A DNA stretch of 22,311 nt from Thalassiosira profunda (taxonomy: Eukaryota; Bacillariophyta; Thalassiosirophyceae; Thalassiosirales; Thalassiosiraceae): contig JALLAP010000796.1 in NCBI GenBank assembly GCA_036939355.1, positions 1-22,311 of the forward strand. Reading direction: 5' to 3'. Positions 1-8,588 of this stretch are shown here, piece by piece. The translations under genes and the position numbers were made by a program. Positions within the stretch are counted from its first letter, which is position 1. Each line of letters opens with the position of its first letter. Below the pieces are notes generated by a model. It was not told the origin of the DNA. It made no database searches and saw nothing but the letters and a program-made list of their open reading frames with translations.

Positions 1-1776
1 AATCGTCGACCTTCACCTCGTCCAGTATATCGTTTACTCCGTCAATCGTGAAGTCAGCAGAGATGCAGTTGACGAATGCGCCTGTTGCGAGATCATACAC
101 AGCCCTGCCCGTCGACATGAGCCACATGTTTTCAGAGGTCCAAGCATTAAGGTAAGGGCCAGAATTCTGTATCCTCTGGGGGTCCAGAGCTTGGTCCCGG
201 CACCAGCCTCGCTCTAGAGGGTTGTACTCTCTGGTTGGTACAATTGTGCCTTCTGGATGGCATCGAGCAATTTCCTCATCGGTGCCAATCGGCCCCAAGG
301 TAGCATTGATCGGGTTGGGTGCCCTCATCCAGTCGCACCCGATAGATACATAAGATCCCGATGCATCCAATTCGTAGTGAGGAAAAATTACCGAGCCGCC
401 GGCCCCGCTGTTGCCAAAGTAGTACCCGACCGACATGATATCCTGGTGGTACTCGTACAGCGCCTTTAGGAAGGGACTCATGTCCGCTGCCTTCCGGTAG
501 ACGAATGAGTTGGTCGGGTTAGGCGCCACAACGCCCCCAGTGGCGACGTCGTTGTTTGCATCCGTGCAGTTGGGATAATACACCATATCGCTGGGATTGG
601 TTGAAGATGGATCGCAAGCTCCCTGCATATGGTACGACGCGACGGCGGTGCTCAATCGAGGGTTCGTCGAATACCAGCGCAGGCGATCCTGGACATGCTC
701 CGCGTAGTTGTCTGCATTGACATTGCCACTGTTGTTGGGGGTGTGGCTGAAATCCCAGTCCATGGGCAGCGGCTCGTTTTGCAATGGATATGCATTGGCT
801 CCTGTTTGCGTGTCGAAGAATGGCGTCAAATCTTCGTCTGAGGGGTAGCCTGAGAATCGATCGCAAGCGATCTCGGCCAGAAGGTCGACCAAGTCGTTTG
901 GCTGCAAAGATTCAGGGGCATGATGTAAGTCAGCTCATTAGATAGAAAGCGAAGGCCCTATTGGCCAACATGCACTGCACTCACCATTATCTTCGGCGAC
1001 AGCGCCTTGGCGACATACCGCGACGTCGTGCTGACAAAATCGTTCACCCACTGCTCGATATTCTCGCTGGACTGCTCCTTCACCGCCTCCCCTGTCGATA
1101 TCGTTGCAATTATCGACACCAACATCACCATCAAAATGGTCAGCGAGGAGACGGTTCCAAACGTTAAGAGCATTTGCTTCCGAAGGGAATAGGAGGGATT
1201 CAGGAACAGCCGACGGAAGCACCCGTCGGCACCACCGAACCGGCTCGACCGTCGCCTCTTCTGGGGCGTCGCGACGTCGTCCAAAATTGCGGTACTTTGT
1301 TCCTTCAGCAGAATGCTCTCGGGCAAATTCTTCCGCAATTCGAGGGAGCTCTGCCGCCGGCTCCCTCCGCTGCCCTGCCGGCTGGTCCGTCGTCTCTGGG
1401 GATCCCAGCTGCTGTAACTGCTATGGCTGCTGTTCGAGGCAGTTTTGGCGCCGAGGCTCGGGGCGTACTCGACGATGCCCTCGACGGAGACGGGAGCGGT
1501 TCCATCGGAGGCGTCGAAGGTGACCTTCTCGCTGACGATGTCCTGGGGCGGGGCGAAGCGCACCGAGCGCCGAGAGGATGTCGGGGCAGTTGAGCCGTCT
1601 CTATGCTCGTGTTGCATAATGTGCACATCTTGTGCATCAATTTCCTCATCGGCGGCACCATCGTTGTCGACACCAACCGCAGCATCGACGTGGTGGTCGC
1701 CATCGACAGGACCGTCGCCATTTGGAGGCACGTTGTTCCCGGCTGCGGGATCCATATCTTCCTGCTCAGAGGTCAT
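1..1776 (-). CDS. dCache-type single-pass membrane receptor, N-terminal part (3' truncated by window edge)
   Basis: Two exons are visible, 985-1776 and 1-901, with an 83-bp intron (donor GTGAGT, acceptor TTTGCAG) and a phase-0 join. This gives 564 residues before the window ends. Residues 1-200 are a low-complexity acidic then Arg/Ser-rich cytoplasmic tail with an RSVRF motif at 70-74. A transmembrane helix follows at about 202-226. The next roughly 340 residues look extracellular and contain YNPLERGWCRDQA at 490-502, which resembles the Y-x-P-x-x-R-x-W signature of dCache ligand-binding domains. In known families dCache ectodomains precede a second helix and a signalling output such as a cyclase or kinase; here that part lies outside the window. 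ATG 1776 is the first ATG in the open frame, since the frame upstream has only a TTG. The receptor call is fairly secure; ligand and output domain are unknown. Confidence 0.8.
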
Positions 1777-2330
1777 GATTTTCGGGATGCAACTTGCTTC
1801 AACCCTCAGGCAGAAGCACAATTGCAAATGAGAGGATGGCTCTACCGCGCCGCCGCCGCACCCGCCGCCGCACCTGCTCCCCGCGCTAAGCCAAGTGCTT
1901 GACAATGGGGAGGTGAGGCTGCCGCCGGCGCGCCGCCGAGGGCAGTTTCATCTTCGCCTTCACCTTCACCGCACCCGCTCTGATTTGTCTCAAAAGGATC
2001 TTGATGCTTGTTGGGCTTAGGGGGCTTAGGGGGGAATGCGCGAAATTGACCGTTCGTTTATTACCAGCAAAGCTAGTTGCAGCGGAGGATAAAGGGGGGA
2101 ACGCTCTTTCAAGAGGGCGTACATTCAGAGGAACCGGTATAAAATTGCCGGGCTCTGAGGACGGCTCCCCGCCCGCGCAGCCCTCGCTCGCTCTCCTCGC
2201 CGGTCGGTCCGCGGACCGGCTTTTGCAATACTTGCAACACAAGGCGGCTGCTCCTCTTCAAGCCGCCCGCCCCCCACGCACTCTCACCGCTCCTCTGCCA
2301 CCCCAGCAGCCATCCTTAATCCTTAGTCCC
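1777..2330. promoter_or_regulatory. Divergent intergenic region between the receptor and carrier genes
   Basis: This 554-bp gap has no convincing gene of its own. It holds a CCG-rich tract at about 1849-1880, in the receptor gene's presumed leader. A G-rich stretch with two CTTAGGGGG copies lies at about 2016-2034. A TATAAAA box is at 2138-2144, oriented toward the carrier gene, and a 14-bp perfect palindrome (CGGTCCGCGGACCG) is at 2205-2218. The carrier reading frame stays open back to an ATG at 2004. The TATA box inside that stretch makes a 5' leader more likely than a long N-terminal extension. Confidence 0.5.
2138..2144 (+). promoter_or_regulatory. Candidate TATA box upstream of the carrier gene
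   Basis: TATAAAA lies in a GC-rich setting 187 bp upstream of the chosen carrier ATG at 2331. If transcription began about 30 bp downstream, the leader would be roughly 160 nt. This is seen by eye only, and a chance match is possible. Confidence 0.35.
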
Positions 2331-3407
2331 ATGGGCCGCCAATCCCCGGAGCCGCTCGTGCGGCGGCTGACACATCGTCGCCACATAGATGATGGGCAGA
2401 TAGAACCGCCACCCGCTCCACCCCCCAAACCCGCCGAGAAGAAGGACTCTCGGGCCATCGAGGCTCTCAAGCAGCTGTTTTGCGGGGGCATGGCCGGCTC
2501 CGTTGCAAAAACAGTGACCGCTCCCCTCAGCCGATTGACAATTTTATACCAGGTTCATCCGATGGTGACAACGAAAGAAGATCGACCCAAATTCAGCATG
2601 ACCATCCGCGGCGGGCTGGGGAAGATCGTGGAACGAGGGGGCATCATGAGCTTGTGGAAGGGCAACGGCACCTCGTGCCTGCATCGCTTTCCATTTTCGG
2701 CAATTAATTTTTACTGCTACGAGGGTGTGTTGGACGTGCTGAATGGTCCGCAAAGATTAAGTGATGAGGACGAGGATGACATGACGAATACGAGGGAGGT
2801 GTCCACATTATCTCGGTTGGTGGCGGGGGCAGCGGCCGGGACAACCGCATGCGTGGCATGCTACCCACTAGATTTGGTGAGGACGCGGCTGACCACGCAA
2901 TTGGAGGGGAAAGAGACCTATCGCGGGATCACCGATGCCTTTGCCAAAATTGCCCAGAACGAGGGACCGCTGGGATTCTACTCCGGTCTCGGCCCGACGT
3001 TGATGGTGGCGGTGCCCAATTTCTCCATATCGTGGGTGGTCTACGGTTCGTTGAAGGAGTATGCTCTGGAGGACGAGCTATTCTACAATCTGCGAAAAGT
3101 GGATACCGAAACGGGGGAGGAGAAGCTCGGCTTCGTCCTGACGCTCTTGTGCGGCGCCGCAAGCGGGACGCTCTCGACGCTGGTGACATTTCCATTCGAC
3201 ACCGTGCGAAGGAGGATGCAAATACAAGGGCAGCATTTTGCAAAAGACGAGCAGGTCTCTGGGTTGCAAATGACCAGAAATTTGTTGAGAAACGATGGAT
3301 TCAAAGGCTTTTACAGAGGGCTCACGCCGGAGGTGATGAAGGTCGTCCCGATGGTTGGCACCATGTTCACGGTCTATGAGATCCTCAAAGACAAATTGAT
3401 GTCCTGA
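2331..3407 (+). CDS. Mitochondrial carrier family protein (SLC25)
   Basis: A single exon encodes 358 residues with three carrier repeats. Each repeat has the family signature at the end of its first helix: APLSR in repeat 1 (residues 64-68), YPLDLVR in repeat 2 (178-184) and FPFDTVRRR in repeat 3 (287-295). Each is followed by a glycine-rich matrix helix and a second membrane helix. The SLSR-type first signature, followed by LTILYQV, resembles plant carriers of the CoA/ADP-Mg-like branch of SLC25. The substrate would then be a nucleotide-like cofactor, but this is inference. An acidic linker (SDEDEDD, 144-150) separates repeats 1 and 2. The first 35 residues are proline- and arginine-rich and not conserved. 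I chose ATG 2331 over in-frame ATG 2004 because length then fits the family and a TATA box lies between them. It converges on the SLC35F-like gene with 71 bp between stop codons. Confidence 0.92.
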   Translation: MGRQSPEPLVRRLTHRRHIDDGQIEPPPAPPPKPAEKKDSRAIEALKQLFCGGMAGSVAKTVTAPLSRLTILYQVHPMVTTKEDRPKFSMTIRGGLGKIVERGGIMSLWKGNGTSCLHRFPFSAINFYCYEGVLDVLNGPQRLSDEDEDDMTNTREVSTLSRLVAGAAAGTTACVACYPLDLVRTRLTTQLEGKETYRGITDAFAKIAQNEGPLGFYSGLGPTLMVAVPNFSISWVVYGSLKEYALEDELFYNLRKVDTETGEEKLGFVLTLLCGAASGTLSTLVTFPFDTVRRRMQIQGQHFAKDEQVSGLQMTRNLLRNDGFKGFYRGLTPEVMKVVPMVGTMFTVYEILKDKLMS

Positions 3408-3478
3408 TTCGCATCAGCCAAAGTCGTGTCTCCAGATTAACCTTTAATCTCGCTGTACACTCTAGAGTCTGAGACATG

Positions 3479-5070
3479 TCATGTGAGCTCAGCATCGTTG
3501 CGGCTCAGGTTTCCTGCATGCTCAGCGGCGGTTGGGGAATGGACGCCTGCCCTATGCTTCTGACGGAATTCTATTGCCAGCGGGGTGCCCCCTACGTGCC
3601 GCTCAGCTGGACTGGGTGCTGCCTCGTACAATACAATTCCGAAAACGATGAGGCTGAACGCTCCGTAAAAGTAGGGCGTCAGCCTCAGGCTACCAGTCAG
3701 TACGTCAAATACTGCAGCGAACAAATCACTTGTAAGGAGAAGTAGGTTCAACAGTGCAGCCTCGGATATGAAGAGGAATTGTATTTGTCCCTGCAAAGTG
3801 AGTAGCAAAGCGATGAGCGACAGCCGCAGTGCAAAAGGGCCAACAGCTTCCAGCTACTCACCCAAACATCCAATGCTCTCGTAGCGACGTGAGTTGCGAA
3901 CAACGCCATCCTCCAGTCGAGAGCGCAGGAAGAACCATCCTGGCGGAAAAGCGCATTCAACCCATCCCTCTCAAGGATGAGCATTTGCACGGCCGATATC
4001 AATGCTGCGAACAACCCCTTCATGAATAGCATTTCCGTCACACCGCCGTACTCGCTGACAAGGATCTCCGAAAGAACGTCGTCGAGGCCCATCAAGATCG
4101 CGCCTGCGATCGCCATGATGTCCCCCTTGATCTTCTCCGATGATCCGGCATGCTCCAACCCATCTTCAATGCTGATATCCGACGCCGTATTGACCACGAT
4201 GCCGGCGATACAAATGAACCCTCCGATGAGATGAGTCCACCGATATCTCCGCCTCATTATCAGTCTCGTGAAAAGCATAGCACTCGGTATTGCAAGTGCA
4301 TCCGAGACGTAGACGAATGTGAAGGTTGTGTATCTGAAGGCCAAGAAGATGAGGTAGTACGCCTGCGCCTCGAGGAGTGCCACGGCGAAGTACCAATACC
4401 ATTTTGCATGGATGGTGAAGCAAATGAAGGAGTATCGTTGACGCGTCTTGCTTTTGCCGCTGTGGCTTTTGTTGTAGGATGGATTGTTGCTAGGTCCTCT
4501 TCTTCTAACAGATCCAGCTGATCGGAAGAAGGTGGAACGTTTTGTCGGCGAATCGTCTTCCATTGTCAAATCATCATCGTCGTCGTCGCCGTCACCCCCG
4601 TGACTGCTGCCCCGGAAAATCTCCTGCTCTTCATCAAACGCCAGATCATTTCCTTCCATTGAAACTCTCTCCCTCTTCGTATCTCGCCTCAGCAGTATTC
4701 CGCCAAATATTGCAATCAAGGAATACGCAAACGCGTTGTACGTCGACGGGGCGCTCACTTGGCACTCCATCGACAGCAGATCGTTGGTAGCCCCTGCGAG
4801 TGCCAGGATAAACGATATCAACTGGCCCAAGAGCAGCACCTTCCAGTGCGCGACGGTGTGGACCAGCCCATCGACAAGGGTGGTGGCGACCGTGTGCGCG
4901 AGGGATCCCACCGCCGAGGCGGACTCGGCGGCGGACGGCGGGTCATTTGCCTCGGCGCGGTCATCATGCACCAAGCTGGCCTCATCGCAGGGGGCTTCGG
5001 CGTGGCCGTCGTCTGCGCCCGCGCTGCAAGACGAACGCATCGTGCAGACGTTACGCGCGGCTCTCTGCAT
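3479..5070 (-). CDS. SLC35F-like solute transporter (drug/metabolite transporter superfamily)
   Basis: Two exons, 3862-5070 and 3479-3790, are joined across a 71-bp intron (GTGAGT to TTTGCAG) and give 506 residues. The order is a soluble Ser/Ala-rich N-terminus, a first helix near 78-95 and a second near 112-127. A long cytoplasmic loop follows with a run of six aspartates (162-167) and a basic Ser-rich part, then about eight more helices. The stretch from WYWYFAVALLEAQAYYLIF through TFTFVYVSDALAIPSA matches SLC35F1/F2/F6-type (formerly DUF914) transporters. So do GLDDVLSE and, in exon 2, SEAALLNLLLLTSDLFAAVFDVL. The substrate is unknown in most of this family; membrane location is certain, compartment is not. 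ATG 5070 is the first in frame and ATG 5040 is an alternative. The gene shares a 251-bp divergent promoter with the FAD enzyme gene. Confidence 0.88.
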
Positions 5071-5321
5071 ACCCCGCCATCGGTCGAGCGTGTAAATGGG
5101 GCGGCTAGCCGCGGCGCCTCGCCAGTTGTCGGACAAACTTTTGCAGTTCTGGGGTCGCCTGTGCTCTCTCCAGCCGCCGCCCGCCCGCGGATTGAATTCC
5201 TTCGTAGGATCTACGTGAGGAACTAATACATTAATTTGGGCGGAGAGGGGGGGCGGGGGCCGGGGGCGCGCGCGGGGGGGGGCAACCCCGCCCACGCGCT
5301 CAATCGAGACCGACGGGTGAG
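5071..5321. promoter_or_regulatory. Short divergent promoter with G-rich tract
   Basis: Only 251 bp separate the two start codons. On the plus strand 5238-5282 is almost pure G with a GCGCGCGCG core. Just before it is a short AT-rich patch (5225-5237). The rest is unremarkable GC-rich sequence. Confidence 0.5.
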
Positions 5322-7068
5322 ATGGCGCCGCTCGTGCTCCTCCTATGCTGCGCACTCTTCGCGGTCACGGCGGATGCCTTCTCTCCACCCCCGGTCAGCC
5401 GCCGGGGGGAGGGCGCGGCGTGTGGCGGTCGGCTGGCGCTGGATGCAACGGCGCGCGAAGGTACGGAGTGATGTCTGTGATGTGTGATAGATGTGTGATG
5501 TGATGTGTGATGTGTACGATATCTTGCCGCTGAATGCGATGTGTTGCTGCGATAGTTGGTTCATCTTTGATCGATGGGTGGCCGCCAGCTCATGCATGAA
5601 TGCGCTCACTTGCAACTTTGCGTTATCATTTGCAGTCGACCTCTGCGTCGTTGGAGGAGGTATCTCGGGATTAGCTGCAGCCATCACTGCCGCGGACCAA
5701 TTGCAACAATCGTCTCCAAACAGTGGCAAAGATCCTGATATCCTACTGTTGGAAGCCGATGATGCCGTTGGAGGCCGAGTGAGGAGCGACATCACCGATG
5801 ATGGCTACATCTTAGATCGAGGATTTGCAGTGTTTATCGAGGAGTATCCTCAGAGCAAAAAGCTGCTGGATTACGATGCGCTTGGATTGAAGCAGTTCTG
5901 GCCGGGAGCGCGGGTGAAGCTGCCCAACAGAGAAAGGCTGGCGACCGTCTCCGATCCGCTGCGTCGAAGAAGGGACGTGTTCAAGGCGATTGCCTCGCCC
6001 GTAGGGAGTCCGATGGACAAGCTGCGTCTGCTGCCGCTGTTTTACAAGGTGATGACAAAAAGCATAGAGGAGCTGTTCGAGATGGAGGAGGCGGACACGC
6101 TGACTTGCCTGAGGGACAAGTACAACTTCTCGGAGGAGTTCATACAATGCTTCTTTGCGCCGTTCTTGGAGGGGATCTACCTGACGCCGTTGGAGAATCA
6201 ATCGTCGCGGATGTTTCACCTCGTCATGCGGATGAACACGATTGGGAGCTCGTCGCTGCCGTGCGGGGGCATGCAGGCGGTGGCCGATCAGTTGGAGAGC
6301 AAAGCGAAGAGTCTGGGTGTGGAGGTGCAACTTGGCTCCAGAGCTCTATCGATACAAGCTGCGCACAAGGACGATTCTAATGCACGGTTTTTGGTAGAGG
6401 CGGATTCGCGAGAATTGGGGAGACAGGCAGTACGTGCGAAATGCGTCGTGGTTGCCACTGAATCTCCTGCGGCAGGAAGGTTACTGAGTGACATGAAAGG
6501 CTTGGAAAGCAGAAGAGAGCCACTACCGGAGCTGTCGCAACGATCGGTGGGATGCATATACTACAGCTTCCGGTCGCCGGCGCCCCTCTTGGATCCACTA
6601 CTGATCTTGAACGGCGAGGGAATCCATCGTCGCAACACCAAAGAGCATCCAATCAACAACGTTTGCTTTCCTTCAGTGGTGCAACGGTCATACGCTCCAG
6701 ACGGCTACGATCTGTGCAGCGTGTCGATATTGGGACAGGCCCTGGTGGAGCACGCTGGGGATGACTCTTCGTTGGACGAAGCTGTTCGGCGACAGCTGGC
6801 ATCGTGGTTTCCGGACGTTGCCGACGACATTGCAGACGAATTGAAGTGGGTTCAGAAAGGCGTGTACGTGATAGAGAATGCGCAGCCTGCGAATTATGGC
6901 GAGGCTGGATGCGCCAACTTCCACGGAGGGAGGGAGTGCCGTGTCGTCGATGGGCTGTATGTGTGTGGTGACCACATGGCTACCTCGACTTTCAACGGCG
7001 CGTTGGAGAGTGGTGTTAACGCTGGAGATACTGCTGGAAGATACTTGGCAAAGGTGTTTGCATCTTAG
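5322..7068 (+). CDS. Plastid-targeted FAD-dependent amine oxidase/phytoene desaturase-like oxidoreductase
   Basis: Exons 5322-5460 and 5636-7068 are joined across a 175-bp intron (GTACGG to ATTTGCAG, phase 1) and encode 523 residues. Exon 1 carries a hydrophobic signal peptide ending in ADA-FSP, with Phe at position 20. This is the bipartite signal plus transit peptide used by diatoms for plastid import, followed by an Arg/Ala-rich transit stretch. Exon 2 opens with the Rossmann dinucleotide motif VVGGGISGL (residues 51-59, GxGxxG), then a GGR motif. It ends with YVCGDHMATSTFNGALESG, the C-terminal FAD-contacting segment of the amine oxidase superfamily. Protoporphyrinogen oxidase, carotenoid desaturases and isomerases belong here, so a pigment-related oxidation in the plastid is plausible, but the substrate cannot be read from sequence. 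ATG 5322 is favoured by the targeting signal. It converges with the next gene at 121 bp. Confidence 0.88.
5461..5635 (+). other. Intron of the FAD enzyme gene, with TGTGATG microsatellite
   Basis: This is the longest intron in the window (175 bp). Its first third (about 5474-5517) consists of short direct repeats of TGTGATG. In-frame ATGs at 5491 and beyond read through the acceptor into exon 2, so a transcript starting in the intron could make a protein without the plastid leader. Confidence 0.75.
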
Positions 7069-7189
7069 AACAACGATGATAGCTTCGTACTCTGCGTTCT
7101 CTTGACGCGTCTCATCTCTTTTCTAAGAGTTAATACTGTGATACAAACAATTCCGGGTGAATGCCTTTCTCTACTTTCCGTCTCGCCAG

Positions 7190-7642
7190 CTACTTCTTCG
7201 CCCCCGGCGCAGCCGCCTTGGCACTTCCGCCCTTCTTCTTGACCACCTTGGCCCAGCCCGACGCCTTCTTCTTCTTGTTCGACTTTGCCATATCCATCAA
7301 GTGTTGAGTGAGATAGTCATAGGCGTTCTTCCAATGTACCTCCCCAACTGCCAAGTGCAGTTGGACCTTCGTACTGGAGATGAGGTCTTGGTAGGTTTGA
7401 CCAGCTTCAATGCTCGTCTCGAGGTAATCCTCGATTATGGCCTTGGCTTTGGCGTGCATGGTCGCGTCGTGCTGCTCGAGGTACTTCATGAGGACCCGCG
7501 TGAACATGAGGAAGCGCCCCTCCTCTTTCCACTCGCGTATCGTCATGTTGCGTGGCGCCCTCGCAGCAGTGGCCGAAGGCTTGGAGTCTTCCTCGGCAGC
7601 GCTACCCGAAGGCTTGGCGGACGCAGACGACACGTTCCCCAT
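7190..7642 (-). CDS. Small helical protein with N-terminal myristoylation motif
   Basis: A single exon encodes 150 residues. It begins MGNVSS, which fits the N-myristoylation consensus (Gly2, Ser6), so attachment to a membrane is possible. A Ser/Ala-rich linker comes next. Residues about 33-120 form a predicted helical domain rich in aromatic and charged residues (EWKEEGRFLMFTRVLMKYLE and onward). The last 30 residues are very lysine-rich. I do not recognise the family. The opposite strand carries an open frame of similar length, but it lacks the compositional features of a protein. ATG 7642 is the first in frame, since the upstream extension begins at a non-ATG codon. It shares a 946-bp divergent region with the next gene. 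Confidence 0.72.
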   Translation of the reverse strand: MGNVSSASAKPSGSAAEEDSKPSATAARAPRNMTIREWKEEGRFLMFTRVLMKYLEQHDATMHAKAKAIIEDYLETSIEAGQTYQDLISSTKVQLHLAVGEVHWKNAYDYLTQHLMDMAKSNKKKKASGWAKVVKKKGGSAKAAAPGAKK

Positions 7643-7848
7643 GTTGAGTGTGCTTGCTTTTTGTTTCCTTGCTCTTTGCTTTGGGGAAGGACGACTGCCG
7701 ATTTGGGTTAGACCCCTCACAATCTCATGACTACCCAAAATCTTTGTACCCTCCTCCTATCACGCTATTATCCAGCGTTCGCGCCTCATTTCTCCCCCAG
7801 GTTTACTTGCGTATGACTCAGAGTCAAAGTCCAATGATGCCCCTGTTG

Positions 7849-8081
7849 CCAGGACGCTGACAGGAATCGAACTGGCAGGACGCTGACACCAAGGTGCTTG
7901 GATATGCTTCAACATGGATACGCTTGGATATGCTTCAACATGGTTCGGTTGCTTTCAGTTTAATCGAACTGGCAGGACGCTGACAATCAAGGACAGGAAT
8001 CGAACTGGCAGGACGCTGACAATCAAGGACAGGAATCGAAGGCCGGACGCGGAATCGAACTGGCCGGACGCTGACAGGAAT
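7849..8081. repeat. Tandem minisatellite array, 36-bp unit plus a 26-bp-period duplication
   Basis: Two perfect 36-bp copies lie at 7962-7997 and 7998-8033, each starting AATCGAACTGG. Diverged or partial copies occur at 7849-7889 and 8034-8081. Between them a 22-bp segment is duplicated exactly at 7896-7917 and 7922-7943. The unit core alternates AATCGAACTGG with CAGGACGCTGAC. On the minus strand the unit reads AGTTCGATTCC, which matches 10 of 11 positions of the tRNA B-box consensus. Confidence 0.85.
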
Positions 8082-8521
8082 CAAGATGGAAACAAAATGG
8101 GGCACAACAGTCTTCAGAATGGAAGAACTGGATTGAGAAAGGCTATCAAGCGAATGTGGGCGGCTATTGATGGGGTTGTGAATGACATTCATCGCTCACA
8201 AGACGTGGTCTTCCTCGCCACCAGAGAGCGAGGCAAATCCCAACTTTCGGCCCAACTAGGTTCCCAACCTCTCGTCCCACAACCTCTCCTATAATACTAA
8301 TTCCTACGTTGAATTCAGAAACATCACGAACGGATTTCAAGGCGGCGAGAGAGGCCCCTCTCTTCTCCACCTCCAGGTCCCTCGTATGGATGTCGGGGCT
8401 TCTGTCGTTCTTGAGTCGGTGGTTGATCCCGCCCGGTACGCCGTCGTGCGACGATACAGCAACTATCCCCAATCGATCGTCTCATTCTCTTCGAGAGATA
8501 GCGTGCATCTCTTTGAACGCT

Positions 8522-8533
8522 CACATCTTGTGC
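8522..8533 (+). promoter_or_regulatory. CACATCTTGTGC motif, copy upstream of the acidic disordered-protein gene
   Basis: This exact 12-mer lies 56 bp upstream of ATG 8589. Identical copies are at 1624-1635, 11751-11762 and 22132-22143. Its core is an inverted repeat of CACA/TGTG around a TCT spacer. Confidence 0.45.
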
Positions 8534-8588
8534 GCATTGCAATTCACCAACGCACTACCAGCAGCGACAGTTGCTGCCCAGACATTGC

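Larger units (their letters stand above)
7643..8588. promoter_or_regulatory. Long divergent intergenic region with tandem repeats
   Basis: This is the largest gap in the window (946 bp). From left to right it holds a 13-bp inverted repeat TGACTCAGAGTCA at 7814-7826, containing an AP-1-like TGACTCA, and a tandem-repeat block at 7849-8081. It also holds a pyrimidine-rich stretch ending TTGAATTCAG at 8319 that looks like a splice acceptor of a possible leader intron. A 68-codon upstream frame spans 8386-8592, and a copy of CACATCTTGTGC lies at 8522-8533. No conserved protein is visible. Confidence 0.55.

Noticed and set aside
1104..1593. Plus-strand open frames opposite the receptor exon 1
   Set aside because: They are shadows of the GC-rich minus-strand coding exon, with Arg/Ser/Pro-rich composition and no domain. 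The minus frame splices into a recognisable ectodomain.
2001..2330. N-terminal extension of the mitochondrial carrier from ATG 2004
   Set aside because: The frame is open, but the extra 109 residues are not family-like and contain a TATA box and palindrome. The family length fits ATG 2331.
7157..7711. Plus-strand 184-residue frame opposite the small myristoylation-motif gene
   Set aside because: It has Leu/Arg-rich shadow composition. The minus frame has a clean ATG, a helical domain and a Lys-rich tail, and keeps the gene spacing.
7849..8081. CRISPR array or tRNA gene
   Set aside because: Copies are adjacent without unique spacers, and no cloverleaf, A box or anticodon arm can be built around the B-box-like motif.
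7914..8294. Open frame through the tandem repeats (repeated NRTGRTLTIKD)
   Set aside because: The repetition comes from a 36-bp unit divisible by three, which keeps any frame open. There is no domain and no conserved flank.
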